Notes: a model not told the origin generated them from the letters alone. A stretch of DNA of 8,948 nucleotides from an uncultured Fusobacterium sp. (GCA_900543175.1 UQQO01000091.1:1-8948), one strand, 5' to 3'; numbered from the stretch's first letter, positions 1 through 7,072 are shown. Numbers and translations are program-made.

Positions 1-118
1 ATACTGACATTATTTTTAAAAAATATATGCAATAAAATTGTACCTTAAAATTCAATAGAATTGGCACAAAAATATTAATATAAAATTATAAATAAAAGTT
101 AAGAGTACATAATGTCCT

Positions 119-196
119 CTAGCACACTAAAAAGATAAGGTATTTATTTTTTATAGTATTTTCATTTTTCCTTATCCTTAACTTGCTAAAAAACAT
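119..196 (-). CDS. Possible 25-codon small ORF or leader peptide
   Basis: A minus-strand ATG at 196 lies 4-5 bases after a near-perfect SD (AAAGGAGGTT, 201-210). It sits about 30 bases downstream of the promoter at 235-263. The frame runs 25 codons to TAG at 119-121. The peptide begins MFFSKLRIRK and ends YLIFLVC. It is basic in the first half and hydrophobic at the end, and I recognise no family. The strong SD and own promoter argue that ribosomes load here. The very short length and the overlap with an inverted repeat suggest either a leader peptide for a gene left of the window, a small protein, or a degraded gene start. Coding status is unproven. Confidence 0.35.
   Translation of the reverse strand: MFFSKLRIRKNENTIKNKYLIFLVC
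120..188 (-). repeat. Imperfect inverted repeat able to form a long-loop hairpin
   Basis: The arms are 120-140 and 170-188. They agree at both ends (TAGCA outside, GATAAGG inside) and differ by a 2-nt bulge and a few mismatches between. The loop is 29 nt and AT-rich. In the minus-strand RNA the inner ten pairs (AAGGATAAGG with CCTTATCTTT) are continuous if one G-U is allowed, and the 3' arm runs into TTTTT. It could be a weak terminator for phoU transcripts, an attenuator of the leftward leader, or the relic of a small inserted element. The long loop and low GC make a strong terminator unlikely. Confidence 0.45.
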
Positions 197-234
197 TTTG
201 AACCTCCTTTTACTTAAAATCTTTTGTTGTTTTA

Positions 235-263
235 GGTATATCACAAGTAAAATAAATTGTCAA
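235..263 (-). promoter_or_regulatory. Sigma-70-type promoter reading leftward, just after phoU
   Basis: On the minus strand a perfect -35 TTGACA (258-263) is followed by a 17-nt spacer and the -10 TATACC (235-240). The -10 is preceded by TGA, making it an extended -10. It starts about 10 bases past the phoU stop codon, so whatever lies to the left has its own promoter and does not depend only on pst-phoU read-through. The -10 hexamer matches consensus at four of six bases. The spacing and the TGn motif make the call reasonable. Confidence 0.6.
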
Positions 264-272
264 CAAGAAAAT

Positions 273-965
273 TTATTTTTTTAATTTTTTCTCTTCTAAA
301 AGCTCTAATTTTCTAAGGTTTTCACCTTTTAAAATATATACTAGATCAACTACTAAGTGCATAACATGATCTGAGAATCTCTCATATTTTTTATTTAGAA
401 GAACAAGTTGTGTTCCACCTTCTACATTTTCTGGAGAGGCTTTCATAATATTTATAAGAGCTTTTAAATTTTTTTCTGCTAACTCATCAATCTCATCATC
501 TTCAGTTAAAAGAGCATAAAGAGCTTTTTCATCACTATTAATAAATGCTGAAATATAACTTTCATAGATTGTTCTTATCTTAGATACCATTGGATAAAGT
601 ATCTCATTTAGATATTGAGCAACTTGAGGGGATTTTTTTTCTATCTCTCTGATAATAATTAAGTTAGCTTTTAAAAGGTCCCCCATTCTCTCTAAAAGTC
701 TAGCACAGTTAATTAACATAATTAAAAATCTTAAATTTCCTGCTGCTGGTTGGAACCTAGCAATAGATATGATAGAATCCTCTTTTAATTTAACTTCAAA
801 AGCATTTATAATATCCTCTACAACTACACATTCACCATATAAAACAGGTTCAAATTTTTGATTATGTAACATTTCAATATTTACATCTAAAACTCTATTA
901 AGATTCTTTAAAAGTTCTAAATAGTGTTGATTAAGTCCTTCAAGACTTTCTTGCAAATTTTTCAT
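273..965 (-). CDS. phoU: Phosphate transport system regulator PhoU
   Basis: PhoU is a cytoplasmic all-helical protein that links the PstSCAB importer to the PhoR kinase and keeps the Pho response off when phosphate is plentiful. At 230 residues it has the usual length. Two tandem PhoU helical repeats are visible. The first has PAAGNLRFL (73-81) and the LERMGD motif (91-96). The second has the acidic DDEIDEL stretch (156-162) and the matching YERFSDHV motif (194-201). These acidic motifs bind metal clusters in characterised PhoU proteins. The ATG at 965 follows AGGAGG (971-976), and a second purine-rich block (AAGGAG) lies just upstream of that. It is the last gene of the leftward pstCAB-phoU unit, 46 bases after pstB, and no convincing terminator follows directly. 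Confidence 0.95.
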   Translation of the reverse strand: MKNLQESLEGLNQHYLELLKNLNRVLDVNIEMLHNQKFEPVLYGECVVVEDIINAFEVKLKEDSIISIARFQPAAGNLRFLIMLINCARLLERMGDLLKANLIIIREIEKKSPQVAQYLNEILYPMVSKIRTIYESYISAFINSDEKALYALLTEDDEIDELAEKNLKALINIMKASPENVEGGTQLVLLNKKYERFSDHVMHLVVDLVYILKGENLRKLELLEEKKLKK

Positions 966-1011
966 TTTATCCTCCTAATTCTCCTTATAAGCTTTATATT
1001 TAAAATTCTTT

Positions 1012-1776
1012 CTATCCAAATTTTCCAGTAATATAATCTTCAGTTTTCTTTTTATGAGGAGTTGTAAATATAAGCTCAGTTCTATCAAACTCTTCTAAAA
1101 CACCTTGGTAGAAAAATCCAGTGTATTCAGATATTCTTGAAGCTTGTTGCATATTGTGTGTAACTATGATAATACTATATTTTTTCTCTAATTGTCTAAT
1201 TAATTCTTCAATTTTTGCAGTAGATATTGGGTCAAGAGCTGATGTAGGCTCATCCATTAATAGAATTTGAGGATCTACAGATATAGCTCTTGCTATACAT
1301 AATCTCTGTTGTTGTCCTCCAGAAAGTCCTAGAGAAGATTTATGTAGTTTATCCTTTACTTCATCCCAAAGAGCAACTGATTTTAAAGAGCTTTCAACAA
1401 TCTCATCAAGCTTATCTTTATCTTTTTCACCATGTAATTTAGGAGCATAAACTAAATTTTCATAGATAGTTTTTGGGAATGGATTTGGTTTTTGGAAAAC
1501 CATTCCAATATTTTTTCTTAAATCAACTATATCACAATCTTTATCAAAGATATTTTTTCCATCAAATATAATTTCACCTTCATATCTGCTTCCAGAAATT
1601 AGGTCATTCATTCTGTTGATAGATCTAAGGAAAGTAGATTTTCCACAACCTGAAGGTCCAATAAGAGCAGTAACTTTATTTCTTTTAATTTCCATATTGA
1701 TATTTTTCAGTGCTTGGAAATTACCATAATAGAAATTAAAGTTTTTTACCAGAATTCTAATATCATCATTATTCAT
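1012..1776 (-). CDS. pstB: Phosphate ABC transporter ATP-binding protein PstB
   Basis: PstB is the cytoplasmic ATPase that powers high-affinity phosphate import through the PstC-PstA channel. All ABC signature elements are intact: Walker [10 protein letters not shown] (40-48), Q-loop Q95 in VFQKPNPFP, signature LSGGQ (151-155), Walker B ILLMDE (171-176), D-loop SALD (179-182) and switch histidine H207. The QKPNPFP segment and the C-terminal [17 protein letters not shown] are typical of PstB rather than other ABC ATPases. At 254 residues it is full length. The ATG at 1776 is preceded by AGGAGG (1788-1793) with a rather long 11-nt spacer. The gene lies 31 bases after pstA and 46 bases before phoU, so it is probably co-transcribed with both. 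Confidence 0.98.
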   Translation of the reverse strand: MNNDDIRILVKNFNFYYGNFQALKNINMEIKRNKVTALIGPSGCGKSTFLRSINRMNDLISGSRYEGEIIFDGKNIFDKDCDIVDLRKNIGMVFQKPNPFPKTIYENLVYAPKLHGEKDKDKLDEIVESSLKSVALWDEVKDKLHKSSLGLSGGQQQRLCIARAISVDPQILLMDEPTSALDPISTAKIEELIRQLEKKYSIIIVTHNMQQASRISEYTGFFYQGVLEEFDRTELIFTTPHKKKTEDYITGKFG

Positions 1777-1807
1777 TATTTTTATTTCCTCCTAGATATA
1801 TTAAAAA

Positions 1808-2653
1808 TTAATTATTTTTGTTAAATTTTTGTCTAATTGCAGCACCGATAAGGTTGAAACTAATTGTGATAACAACTAGAACAAATAGAGTACCAGTCAT
1901 ATACTCAAGAGGCATATTTGGAACTTGAGTAGATATAACATATAGATGGTAAGGTAGAGCCATTACTTGATCCCAAGGTGTTTCTGGTAGGAATGGTAAG
2001 TAAAAGGCTACAGCAGTAAACATTATTGGAGCAGTTTCTCCAGCAGCTCTTGAGATACTAAGGATAACTCCAGTAAGGATTCCAGGAAGAGCAGCAGGAA
2101 GGATTACTTTTGTAATAGTTTCCCATTTTGTAGCTCCTAAAGCAAGAGATGCTTCTCTTAAATGGTTAGGTATAGCTAAAAGAGATTCTCTAGTAGATGT
2201 TATTATTACTGGAAGACACATAATTCCTAATGTAAGTGATCCAGAAAGAATAGATACATCAAATTTTAGAAAGATTACAAATAGAGCCATACCGAAAAGT
2301 CCATAGATAATACTAGGGATACCAGCTAGGTTAATAATTGTTAAATTTATTATTCTAGTTAACCAGTTGTCTTTTGCATATTCAACTAAGTAGATTCCAG
2401 TTAAAACCCCAAAAGGAACAGATATAAGAATAGTTCCAATAGTAAGCCAGATAGTTCCAACTATTGCTGGGAAGATTCCCCCAGCCCTCATTCCATCTTC
2501 AGGCATCTTAGTTAAAAAATCCCATGAAATAGCTGAGATACCTTTAAAAACTATATAACCTAATATGATAAAAACTGGAATAATAGAGAGAATACCAATT
2601 ATTTTAATTAAATTTTCTACGATTTTTTCTTTTTTCTTCTTGACTAAAATCAT
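1808..2653 (-). CDS. pstA: Phosphate ABC transporter permease PstA
   Basis: PstA is one of the two inner-membrane permease subunits that form the phosphate channel with PstC. The 281-residue protein begins with a lysine-rich cytoplasmic stretch (KKKKEK, 5-10) and a first membrane helix at about 16-37. Further hydrophobic segments follow at about 62-90, 103-128, 138-155, 190-212 and 252-273, giving six helices. The EAA loop that docks on PstB is at 167-190 (REASLALGATKWETI, then LPAALPG). It is followed by SRAAGETAPI, which is typical of PstA. The ATG at 2653 follows AAGGAG at good spacing, and only 16 bases separate it from the pstC stop. The EAA region closely resembles that of PstC, as expected for paralogous half-channels. 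Confidence 0.97.
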   Translation of the reverse strand: MILVKKKKEKIVENLIKIIGILSIIPVFIILGYIVFKGISAISWDFLTKMPEDGMRAGGIFPAIVGTIWLTIGTILISVPFGVLTGIYLVEYAKDNWLTRIINLTIINLAGIPSIIYGLFGMALFVIFLKFDVSILSGSLTLGIMCLPVIITSTRESLLAIPNHLREASLALGATKWETITKVILPAALPGILTGVILSISRAAGETAPIMFTAVAFYLPFLPETPWDQVMALPYHLYVISTQVPNMPLEYMTGTLFVLVVITISFNLIGAAIRQKFNKNN

Positions 2654-2669
2654 TTTATACTCCTTATGA

Positions 2670-3545
2670 TTAATTAAATTTTCTTGATTTTTGAATAAAT
2701 CTATCAGCTATACTGTTAGTAATAAAACTGATGAAGAAAAGAATTATACCTATTGCAAAAAGAGCAAAGTAGTGAGTACTTCCTTGAACTACCTCTCCCA
2801 TCTCAGCAGCTATTGTTGCTGTAAGTGTTCTTACTGGAGAAAGAGGTGATGTAGCAAGTATAGGTGAGTTACCAGTGATCATTAACACAGTAAGAGTTTC
2901 CCCTATAATTCTTCCAAATCCTAACATTATTCCAGCAAATATTCCTGGGAAAGCAGCAGGAAGAAGAACATTAAATATTGTTTCAACTTTATTAGCTCCT
3001 AAAGCAAGAGATGCTTCTTTATATGATTTATCAAGAGCATTAAGTGAGTCATCAGCTATACTTACAATTGTAGGGATTGCCATGAAAGCTAGCATTATTC
3101 CCCCTGTAAGAGCTGTAAGTCCACTGTTTAAGCTAAAAGCATTTTTTACAATAGATGATAGAGCATATAGACCGATAAACCCTAGAACAACTGATGGAAT
3201 AGCTGACATAGTTTCAATTATAATTTTGAATGTTGTTCTCATTTTTGGAGAAGCATATTCAGCTATATAGATAGCAGTAAAGATTCCAACAGGGATAGAT
3301 ATAACAAGTGCTACTAAAGTAACCCAGAAAGAACCGACTAATAGTGGTAACAGTCCATAAAACTCAGACAGTGATATCCATTTTGCACCAAAGAAAAAAT
3401 CCTTTGCAGAATAGTGACCGAAAAACTTCATTCCATTTGAGAATATAAATAGAAAGATTAGAAATATAATAATTATATTTGAAACTCCTACCCCAAATAG
3501 AATGTGTTTCATACTTGAATCTTTAAACCTTCTAATAGAAAACAT
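2670..3545 (-). CDS. pstC: Phosphate ABC transporter permease PstC
   Basis: PstC is the second membrane subunit of the phosphate importer. The 291-residue protein has a basic N-terminus (IRRFK), a first membrane helix at about 15-36, an extracytoplasmic loop, and a BPD_transp_1-type domain from about 66 to 280. Its EAA loop at 177-200 reads KEASLALGANKVETI then LPAAFPG, followed by GRIIGETLTVLMITG, characteristic of PstC. The ATG at 3545 sits four bases after AGGAGG (3550-3555). It is the first gene of the leftward operon and faces pstS across a 208-bp control region containing a predicted Pho-box array. No truncation or frameshift is visible. Confidence 0.97.
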   Translation of the reverse strand: MFSIRRFKDSSMKHILFGVGVSNIIIIFLIFLFIFSNGMKFFGHYSAKDFFFGAKWISLSEFYGLLPLLVGSFWVTLVALVISIPVGIFTAIYIAEYASPKMRTTFKIIIETMSAIPSVVLGFIGLYALSSIVKNAFSLNSGLTALTGGIMLAFMAIPTIVSIADDSLNALDKSYKEASLALGANKVETIFNVLLPAAFPGIFAGIMLGFGRIIGETLTVLMITGNSPILATSPLSPVRTLTATIAAEMGEVVQGSTHYFALFAIGIILFFISFITNSIADRFIQKSRKFN

Positions 3546-3598
3546 TTGACCTCCTAAATGTATATAAAAAATTTTATTTAATCATTTAATTCATGTTA

Positions 3599-3653
3599 AT
3601 TTTAATGTAGCTCTGTTAATGATGTATTAATTGAATGTAAAAATTGTGTTAAA
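3599..3653 (-). promoter_or_regulatory. Pho-box array and -10 element of the pstCAB-phoU promoter
   Basis: Read on the minus strand, four heptamers start every 11 bp: TTTAACA (3653-3647), TTTTACA (3642-3636), ATTAATA (3631-3625) and ATTAACA (3620-3614). Three contain a perfect TT(A/T)ACA and the third has TTAATA. After a 9-nt gap comes TAAAAT (3604-3599), five of six to the -10 consensus. There is no good -35, as expected of an activator-dependent promoter where the operator occupies that position. This matches the four-repeat TT(A/T/C)ACA layout described for Bacillus subtilis PhoP. Binding by the PhoB encoded in this window is inferred. Confidence 0.75.
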
Positions 3654-3657
3654 AAAA

Positions 3658-3712
3658 TTTTACAGCAGTTTTACAATAAATTAATACTTGTTTAACAAGT
3701 AAAGAATATAGT
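3658..3712 (+). promoter_or_regulatory. Pho-box array and -10 element of the pstS promoter
   Basis: Four plus-strand heptamers start exactly 11 bp apart: TTTTACA (3658-3664), TTTTACA (3669-3675), ATTAATA (3680-3686) and TTTAACA (3691-3697). A 9-nt gap leads to TATAGT (3707-3712), five of six to the -10 consensus. The variant third repeat ATTAATA and the 9-nt gap are the same as on the opposite side facing pstC. No usable -35 is present, which fits activation by a phosphorylated PhoB-type regulator. The first heptamer begins four bases after the last one of the divergent array, so the 11-bp register continues unbroken. Confidence 0.78.
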
Positions 3713-3753
3713 AAGGTCGTAAAGAAAAAATAAAATTTTTAGGGAGGAACAAA

Positions 3754-4599
3754 ATGAAATTTTTTAGAAATGGAATGATAATGGCATTAATAGTAGCTGG
3801 TGGACTAGGATTAGGACAAGTATCAGAAGCAAGATCAAAAGTTGTACAAATAAAAGGATCAGATACAATATTAAATGCTTCTCAAGCAATAGCAGAAAAA
3901 TATATGAGTGAACATAAGGGAGCAAGAATAGCAGTAACTGGTGGAGGATCAGGAGTTGGAATTTCAGCTTTAATAAATGGAACAACTGATATAGCTATGG
4001 CATCAAGAAACATTAAATCAAAAGAGATAGATCAAGCTAAAGCAAAAGGTATGAATGTAGATGAAATAGTAGTTGGATATGATGGAATTACAATAATAGC
4101 TAATAAAACAAACCCAGTAAAAGATATAGATGATAAAACTCTAGGAAAAGTATTTAGAGGAGAGATCACAAACTGGAAAGAACTAGGTGGAGAAGATGCT
4201 GAAATAGTAGTTCTATCAAGAGACTCATCTTCAGGAACTCACGAATTCTTTAAAGAACACATCATCAGAGAAGGTAACTCTAAAGGAACTCAAGAATATG
4301 GTGCAAAAACACTATATATGCCTTCAAATGAAGCTATAAAACAAGAGATCAAAGCTAACAAATATGCAATTGGATATATTGGAATGGGATACATGGATAG
4401 TAGTGTAGAAGCAATAACAGTAGATGGAGTTGCTGCAACACCAGAAAATGTACTTAACAAAACTTATCCAATAGCTAGAGAAGTATTCTGGTATGCAGAT
4501 GCTGCAAGAGAGGGAGAAGTTAAGGGAATAGTAGATTATGCAGTTTCTTCTGAAGGACAAGAGATAATGAAAAATGAAGGATTTGTTCCAGTAAAATAA
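3754..4599 (+). CDS. pstS: Periplasmic phosphate-binding protein PstS
   Basis: PstS captures inorganic phosphate outside the inner membrane and hands it to PstC-PstA. The 281-residue precursor starts with a type I signal peptide: basic KFFRN, hydrophobic core to about residue 20, then SEA with probable cleavage after A26. There is no cysteine lipobox, so the mature protein should be soluble in a periplasm, unlike the lipoprotein PstS of Gram-positive bacteria. Phosphate-site motifs are present: GSDT (35-38), GGGSGVG (63-69), D79 in TTDIAMASR, and RDSSSGTHE (156-164). The FRGEITNWKELGG segment (134-146) is typical of the PBP-like family. SD GGGAGGA (3742-3748) precedes the ATG. It is transcribed alone, divergently from its permease genes, and ends at a strong terminator. 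Confidence 0.97.
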   Translation: MKFFRNGMIMALIVAGGLGLGQVSEARSKVVQIKGSDTILNASQAIAEKYMSEHKGARIAVTGGGSGVGISALINGTTDIAMASRNIKSKEIDQAKAKGMNVDEIVVGYDGITIIANKTNPVKDIDDKTLGKVFRGEITNWKELGGEDAEIVVLSRDSSSGTHEFFKEHIIREGNSKGTQEYGAKTLYMPSNEAIKQEIKANKYAIGYIGMGYMDSSVEAITVDGVAATPENVLNKTYPIAREVFWYADAAREGEVKGIVDYAVSSEGQEIMKNEGFVPVK

Positions 4600-4625
4600 A
4601 TTAAAATAAGGAACTAAAAATTTTA

Positions 4626-4660
4626 GCCCACTTAGAAGAATTTTAAGTGGGCATTTTTAT
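4626..4660 (+). terminator. Rho-independent terminator of pstS
   Basis: A 9-bp perfect stem GCCCACTTA (4626-4634) pairs with TAAGTGGGC (4644-4652) around a 9-nt loop. It is followed by ATTTTTATTTT. It lies 26 bases after the pstS stop. The hairpin's 3' arm occupies the place where a -35 for the phoB promoter would be, so the end of one unit and the promoter of the next are interleaved. Confidence 0.88.
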
Positions 4661-4664
4661 TTTG

Positions 4665-4673
4665 TGATATAAT
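4665..4673 (+). promoter_or_regulatory. Extended -10 promoter of phoB-phoR
   Basis: TGA followed by a perfect TATAAT (4668-4673) forms a consensus extended -10. The hexamer 17 nt upstream (AAGTGG, 4645-4650) does not resemble a -35, and it lies inside the pstS terminator stem. No TT(A/T)ACA repeat array is present between 4600 and 4700, so the two-component genes look constitutively expressed at a basal level, unlike pstS and pstC. The expected start of transcription is near 4680, about 30 bases ahead of the phoB start codon. Confidence 0.65.
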
Positions 4674-4709
4674 ATAAGATATAGAAAAATATTTTTTAGG
4701 AGAGAAAAT

Positions 4710-5390
4710 ATGAAAATTTTAATAGTAGAAGATGACAAAGAGATACAAGAACTAATTTCCTATTTTTTAACAAAAGAGGGATATGAGGTGGATAGAGCCT
4801 CTGATGGGTTAGAGGGTTTAAAACTGTTGAGAGAGAAAAAACATGATTTAGTAGTTTTAGATCTGATGTTACCAAATTTAGATGGGAAAAATTTTGCTAA
4901 AATAGTAAAAGATATATCTTCTGAATATGGAGAGCCAATTATAATAATGCTTACTGCAAAAACAGAGATAGAAGATGTATTAGAGGGACTTGAGATAGGT
5001 GCAGATGATTATATGAAAAAACCTTTTGACCCTAGAGAGCTAGTTTTAAGAATTAAGAAGTTCTTAAAAAATAAAAATAGGGAAGTAAAAGTTGAAAAAT
5101 ATAAGTTTAAAAACATAGAGATAGATGAAAGTAGACATACAGTAACTTTTAATGGAGAAGAGATAGAATTTTCTAAGAAAGAGTATGATCTATTATTGTT
5201 ATTAGTTCAAAATAAAGATTTAGTAATAACAAGAGATAAGATTTTAGATAGAGTTTGGAATAGTAATTACTATACAGGAGATAGAACTGTAGATGTATAT
5301 ATTTCAAAACTTAGAGATAAGATACCAGAATTAGCTGAGTGTATAAAGACAGTGAAAGGAGTTGGTTACAAATTAGAAGAAAAGAGATAA
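4710..5390 (+). CDS. phoB: PhoB/PhoP-type phosphate response regulator (OmpR family)
   Basis: This is a cytoplasmic two-component regulator that, once phosphorylated, should activate phosphate-starvation genes. The receiver domain spans about 1-120 with acidic pocket E7-D8-D9, phospho-acceptor D51 (LVVLDLMLP), T82 and K104 in YMKKPFDPREL. A winged-helix OmpR/PhoB DNA-binding domain spans about 127-226, with recognition-helix region DRTVDVYISKLRDKI and the C-terminal hairpin GVGYKL. At 226 residues it is standard length. SD AGGAGA (4698-4703) is well placed. Its position between pstS and an overlapping histidine kinase makes PhoB/PhoP the best assignment within a very large family. The name phoP would be equally valid, since the operator resembles the B. 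subtilis PhoP type. Confidence 0.9.
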   Translation: MKILIVEDDKEIQELISYFLTKEGYEVDRASDGLEGLKLLREKKHDLVVLDLMLPNLDGKNFAKIVKDISSEYGEPIIIMLTAKTEIEDVLEGLEIGADDYMKKPFDPRELVLRIKKFLKNKNREVKVEKYKFKNIEIDESRHTVTFNGEEIEFSKKEYDLLLLLVQNKDLVITRDKILDRVWNSNYYTGDRTVDVYISKLRDKIPELAECIKTVKGVGYKLEEKR

Positions 5391-7063
5391 TAACTCTTAT
5401 AATGATATTGATTATAGAGGGAATATTTGTAGGATTAAATTCCTCTATTCTTTCAAATCTGTATCAACAAAGAGCTAAACAGACATTAAAACAAGATATT
5501 ATTTTAGTAAAAAGATTAGCTGAAGATAATTCACATGAAAGATACAGTCAAATTTTTGCAGATAGTGATTTGAGATTTACCCTTATTGATAAAAATGGAA
5601 AGGTAGAATATGACTCTAAAAATGTTTCAAGAGAAGAGCATATGGACAACCATTTAGAGAGAAAAGAGGTTCAAGAGGCTCTACAAGGGCAAGAGGGATT
5701 TGATATAAGAAAAAGTAAAACAATGGGGTATGTTTTGGCTTACTATGCCACAGGATTTGAAAATAAGTTTGGTGAGGAGTATATAATAAGAACATCTAGT
5801 GATTACTCTAAAGAGCTTAGACAGATTAAGGAGTTTTTATTTATTCAGGTACTATTTTTTATAGCTCTGAATTTTGCTATTCACTTCTTTTATAAAAACT
5901 ATATAAAAAGAGATTTCTATAATAAGATAACAAAGATGAAGAGATTTTTGGAGAATGGAGAAAAGGGAAATATAAACTATCTTAAAGAGGAAAAATGGTT
6001 TTTTGAATTTTGGAATATTTTAAAAGAGTGGCAAAGTAAAAATCTTGAAAATATTGAAAGATTACAAAGTGAAAGAAAAACCTTATCTTTAGTTATCTCA
6101 TCAGTGGATATTTTTATCGGATTGATGAATAGTGATGGGAAATTTATAGTAAAAAATAGTGTTTTAAGTTACCTTATTGATCACTCAAGAGAGAAGTATA
6201 TGGAGTGTATAAGATATATTGAATTGATTGATGTGATGAAAAAAGGTATCGTAGAGAAGAAGAACTTTAAAGAAGAAGTATATGTTCAAGCTTTAAAAAG
6301 ATACTTTATAGTTACTTTAAAACATATTGATTTTAGTGGGCAAATATTAGTAACGATAAAAGATATTACAAGTACTAGAAAGGCTGTTGAGGTACAAAAG
6401 AGCTTTATAAGTAATGTAAGCCATGAACTTAAAACACCTTTAACAAATATAAAAGGGTATTTAATAGCTTTAGAAGATGCTCCAGAATCAATGAGAATAA
6501 AATTCTTAAATGTTATTAAAGGAAATGTTGAGAGACTGGAAAATATTGTTTTGGATTTTTTAAACATATCTAAGATAGAAAATTCTAATATCTTAAATAT
6601 GACACAAGTTGGAATAGATAAGATAAAAGAGAATTTAGAAACAACATTGGAAATGATTTTAAAGAGAAAGAATGGAAAAATTCAGTATGAAGTTAAAGTT
6701 AATGATGAGAATGAGTATATAAGAACAGATTTTGAAAAAGTTACTATGATCTTAAAAAATCTAGTGGAAAATGGGATTATATACAATAGTTCAAAAACTC
6801 CTTGTGTAAAAATTAAGATAGAGGAGGAAAATGACAGATACAACTTTAAGGTAAGTGATAATGGAATAGGAATACCACTAGGAGAGCAATATAAGGTATT
6901 TGATAGATTTTACAGAGTTGATAAAGCTAGAACTAGCAACTTAGGTGGTACTGGATTGGGATTAGCAATAGTTAAAAACCTTGTAGAAAAATGTGGAGGA
7001 AAAATTTCAATTACCTCTGAGGAAAATAAAGGAACAACTTTTGAATTTTATGTTATGAAATAA
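5339..7063 (+). CDS. phoR: PhoR-type membrane sensor histidine kinase
   Basis: This is the partner kinase of PhoB. Residue numbers count from the GTG at 5339. TM1 is at about 17-35. An extracytoplasmic sensor (36-165) follows, with RFTLIDKNGKVEYDS and DNHLERKEVQEAL, like PhoR sensors of Firmicutes. TM2 is at about 166-185, then a short linker and a degenerate PAS domain (about 245-350, ending VTIKDIT). The HisKA H-box is FISNVSHELKTPL with H362. The ATPase domain has N478 (N-box), DNGIGIP (507-513), VFDRFYR and GGTGLGLAIV (536-545). All catalytic boxes are intact. The start is uncertain: GTG at 5339 lies inside phoB without an SD; ATT at 5372 follows AAAGGAG (5355-5361) at 10 nt; ATG at 5402 lacks a near SD and would cut into TM1. 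It is translationally coupled to phoB. Confidence 0.88.
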   Translation: MYKDSERSWLQIRRKEIITLIMILIIEGIFVGLNSSILSNLYQQRAKQTLKQDIILVKRLAEDNSHERYSQIFADSDLRFTLIDKNGKVEYDSKNVSREEHMDNHLERKEVQEALQGQEGFDIRKSKTMGYVLAYYATGFENKFGEEYIIRTSSDYSKELRQIKEFLFIQVLFFIALNFAIHFFYKNYIKRDFYNKITKMKRFLENGEKGNINYLKEEKWFFEFWNILKEWQSKNLENIERLQSERKTLSLVISSVDIFIGLMNSDGKFIVKNSVLSYLIDHSREKYMECIRYIELIDVMKKGIVEKKNFKEEVYVQALKRYFIVTLKHIDFSGQILVTIKDITSTRKAVEVQKSFISNVSHELKTPLTNIKGYLIALEDAPESMRIKFLNVIKGNVERLENIVLDFLNISKIENSNILNMTQVGIDKIKENLETTLEMILKRKNGKIQYEVKVNDENEYIRTDFEKVTMILKNLVENGIIYNSSKTPCVKIKIEEENDRYNFKVSDNGIGIPLGEQYKVFDRFYRVDKARTSNLGGTGLGLAIVKNLVEKCGGKISITSEENKGTTFEFYVMK

Positions 7064-7072
7064 AATTAATCT

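Noticed and set aside
246..263. Possible Pho box (GTTGACA then TTTTACT) ahead of the leftward small ORF
   Set aside because: The second unit is 12 and not 11 bp away, and no third or fourth repeat follows. The first unit is better explained as a -35 hexamer.
2875..3270. 131-codon open frame on the plus strand inside pstC
   Set aside because: It is antisense to conserved pstC coding sequence, has no SD, and its composition is what the complement of membrane-protein codons gives.
3546..3594. Tiny upstream ORFs in the pstC leader (ATGAATTAA and ATGATTAAATAA on the minus strand)
   Set aside because: They are two and three codons long without an SD, as expected by chance in AT-rich leader DNA.
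3764..4560. Two minus-strand open frames inside pstS (3764-3985 and 4324-4560)
   Set aside because: They encode low-complexity Leu/Ile-rich or Cys/Tyr/Ser-rich strings, lie opposite conserved PstS sequence, and have no ribosome site.
6286..6567. Minus-strand open frame inside phoR
   Set aside because: It is antisense to the conserved HisKA region of phoR, with no SD or promoter.
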